A stretch of 64,000 bases of DNA. It comes from Erythroxylum novogranatense. Taxonomy: Eukaryota > Streptophyta > Magnoliopsida > Malpighiales > Erythroxylaceae. The notes under the pieces are model-generated. The model saw nothing but the letters and a program-made list of their open reading frames with translations. It was not told where the DNA came from and ran no database searches. The stretch's first letter is position 1, and every line of letters starts with the position of its first letter. This document shows positions 63,708-64,000 of the stretch, in pieces. The translations under genes were made by a program, and so were the position numbers. The stretch spans positions 24,662,350 through 24,726,349 of the forward strand of contig CM057234.1 of NCBI GenBank assembly GCA_029891385.1, in the 5' to 3' direction.

Positions 63708-64000
63708 TGGATCCTTCACAACCTTCAGCAACATCGGGGGGTGTTTGACCATACTTGGGCCTGTATTTTTGGGCTCACTTGTTAGTTCCTTTTGCAGTGG
63801 AGGAACCAGACCATCTTTGATACACAGTTTACTTGGCCTTCTTCACCTATCTCTATCATTGTTTCTTATGCAGGTCTTCTTCCTCTAGCAGACGTCGGTC
63901 CATGTGGGGTCTTCCTTGGATCTAGCCAGCAAGCAGCGCTATGCACCGGCTGGACCACACCGCCTCCAGGATGGGTAAAGTCAAACACCGATGGTGCAAG
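63708..64000 (+). pseudogene. LINE ORF2 continuation and start of ribonuclease H (cut by window end)
   Basis: After the insertion the LINE frame resumes: WILHNLQQHRGVFDHTWACI, a TAG at 63784-63786, then QWRNQTIFDTQFTWPSSP. Near the end GWVKSNTDGA is the first motif of the plant LINE ribonuclease H domain, with its catalytic Asp. The rest lies outside the window. Confidence 0.8.

Larger units (their letters stand above)
58556..64000 (+). mobile_element. Plant LINE retrotransposon, interrupted by a hAT derivative, running off the window
   Basis: Order: Pro-rich ORF1 remnant, endonuclease (59260-59800), reverse transcriptase (60250-61480), connecting region and zf-RVT (61485-62580), 1111-bp hAT insertion, then LINE again from 63708 into a ribonuclease H domain cut by the window end. 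The order is that of plant L1-type LINEs. Stops and a few frameshifts make it inactive, but whole domains are readable, so it is moderately young. The 5' boundary is estimated; the 3' end lies outside. Confidence 0.85.

Overview
This is a window of nuclear DNA from a flowering plant, very probably a eudicot. It is AT-rich and dominated by transposable elements. The plant assignment rests on one complete spliced gene for chloroplast cystathionine gamma-synthase (CGS), which carries the plant-specific MTO1 leader motif. Supporting signs are Ty3/gypsy-type LTR elements primed by initiator tRNA-Met, Au-like SINE pieces with GATGATG tails, hAT transposons of the DUF659 and zf-MYM1-like types, and plant-type LINEs ending in a ribonuclease H domain. 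No bacterial-style operons occur. Most long open frames here are accidental.

Layout. 1-6 kb: low-copy sequence with protein-like exons on the minus strand of a gene I cannot name. 6-13 kb: AT-rich intergenic DNA with a 5'-truncated LINE relic (8240-8896) bounded by 11-bp target duplications. 13-19.3 kb: a pyrimidine-rich block, SINE pieces, a 1078-bp deleted hAT element with 8-bp duplications (15311-16388) sitting inside an exon-like segment, minisatellite arrays, and gene-fragment exons near 19 kb. 19.8-25.2 kb: two decayed DUF659-type hAT transposases in inverted orientation with a piece of another LTR between them. 25.6-37.2 kb: a solo LTR (TSD TTTAT), then an 8.7-kb LTR element (TSD TTTGA) that keeps gag but no recognisable pol. 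38.3 kb: a rearranged SINE with a 15-bp duplication. 39.8-48.8 kb: a 9.0-kb LTR element (TSD TATTT) with no coding capacity. 49.3-50.6 kb: a large trinucleotide microsatellite complex. 50.6-53.8 kb: a non-autonomous hAT and AT-rich DNA. 54.66-58.14 kb: CGS in 11 exons. 58.56-64 kb: a LINE with endonuclease, reverse transcriptase, zf-RVT and ribonuclease H regions, split by a 1.1-kb hAT derivative and running off the window.

How the parts relate. The three LTR families (solo LTR, element 1, element 2) are related. They share conserved blocks, a TATA box about 0.5-0.6 kb inside the LTR, and two unusual arrays of short palindromes. The arms of these palindromes change between units and between families while staying complementary. 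Both full-length elements have the PBS and polypurine tract needed for mobilisation but lack pol, so they would depend on enzymes from elsewhere. CGS, which makes cystathionine for methionine synthesis, is the only gene that looks fully functional. Its first exon encodes the nascent peptide that in Arabidopsis arrests translation and destabilises the mRNA when S-adenosylmethionine is high.
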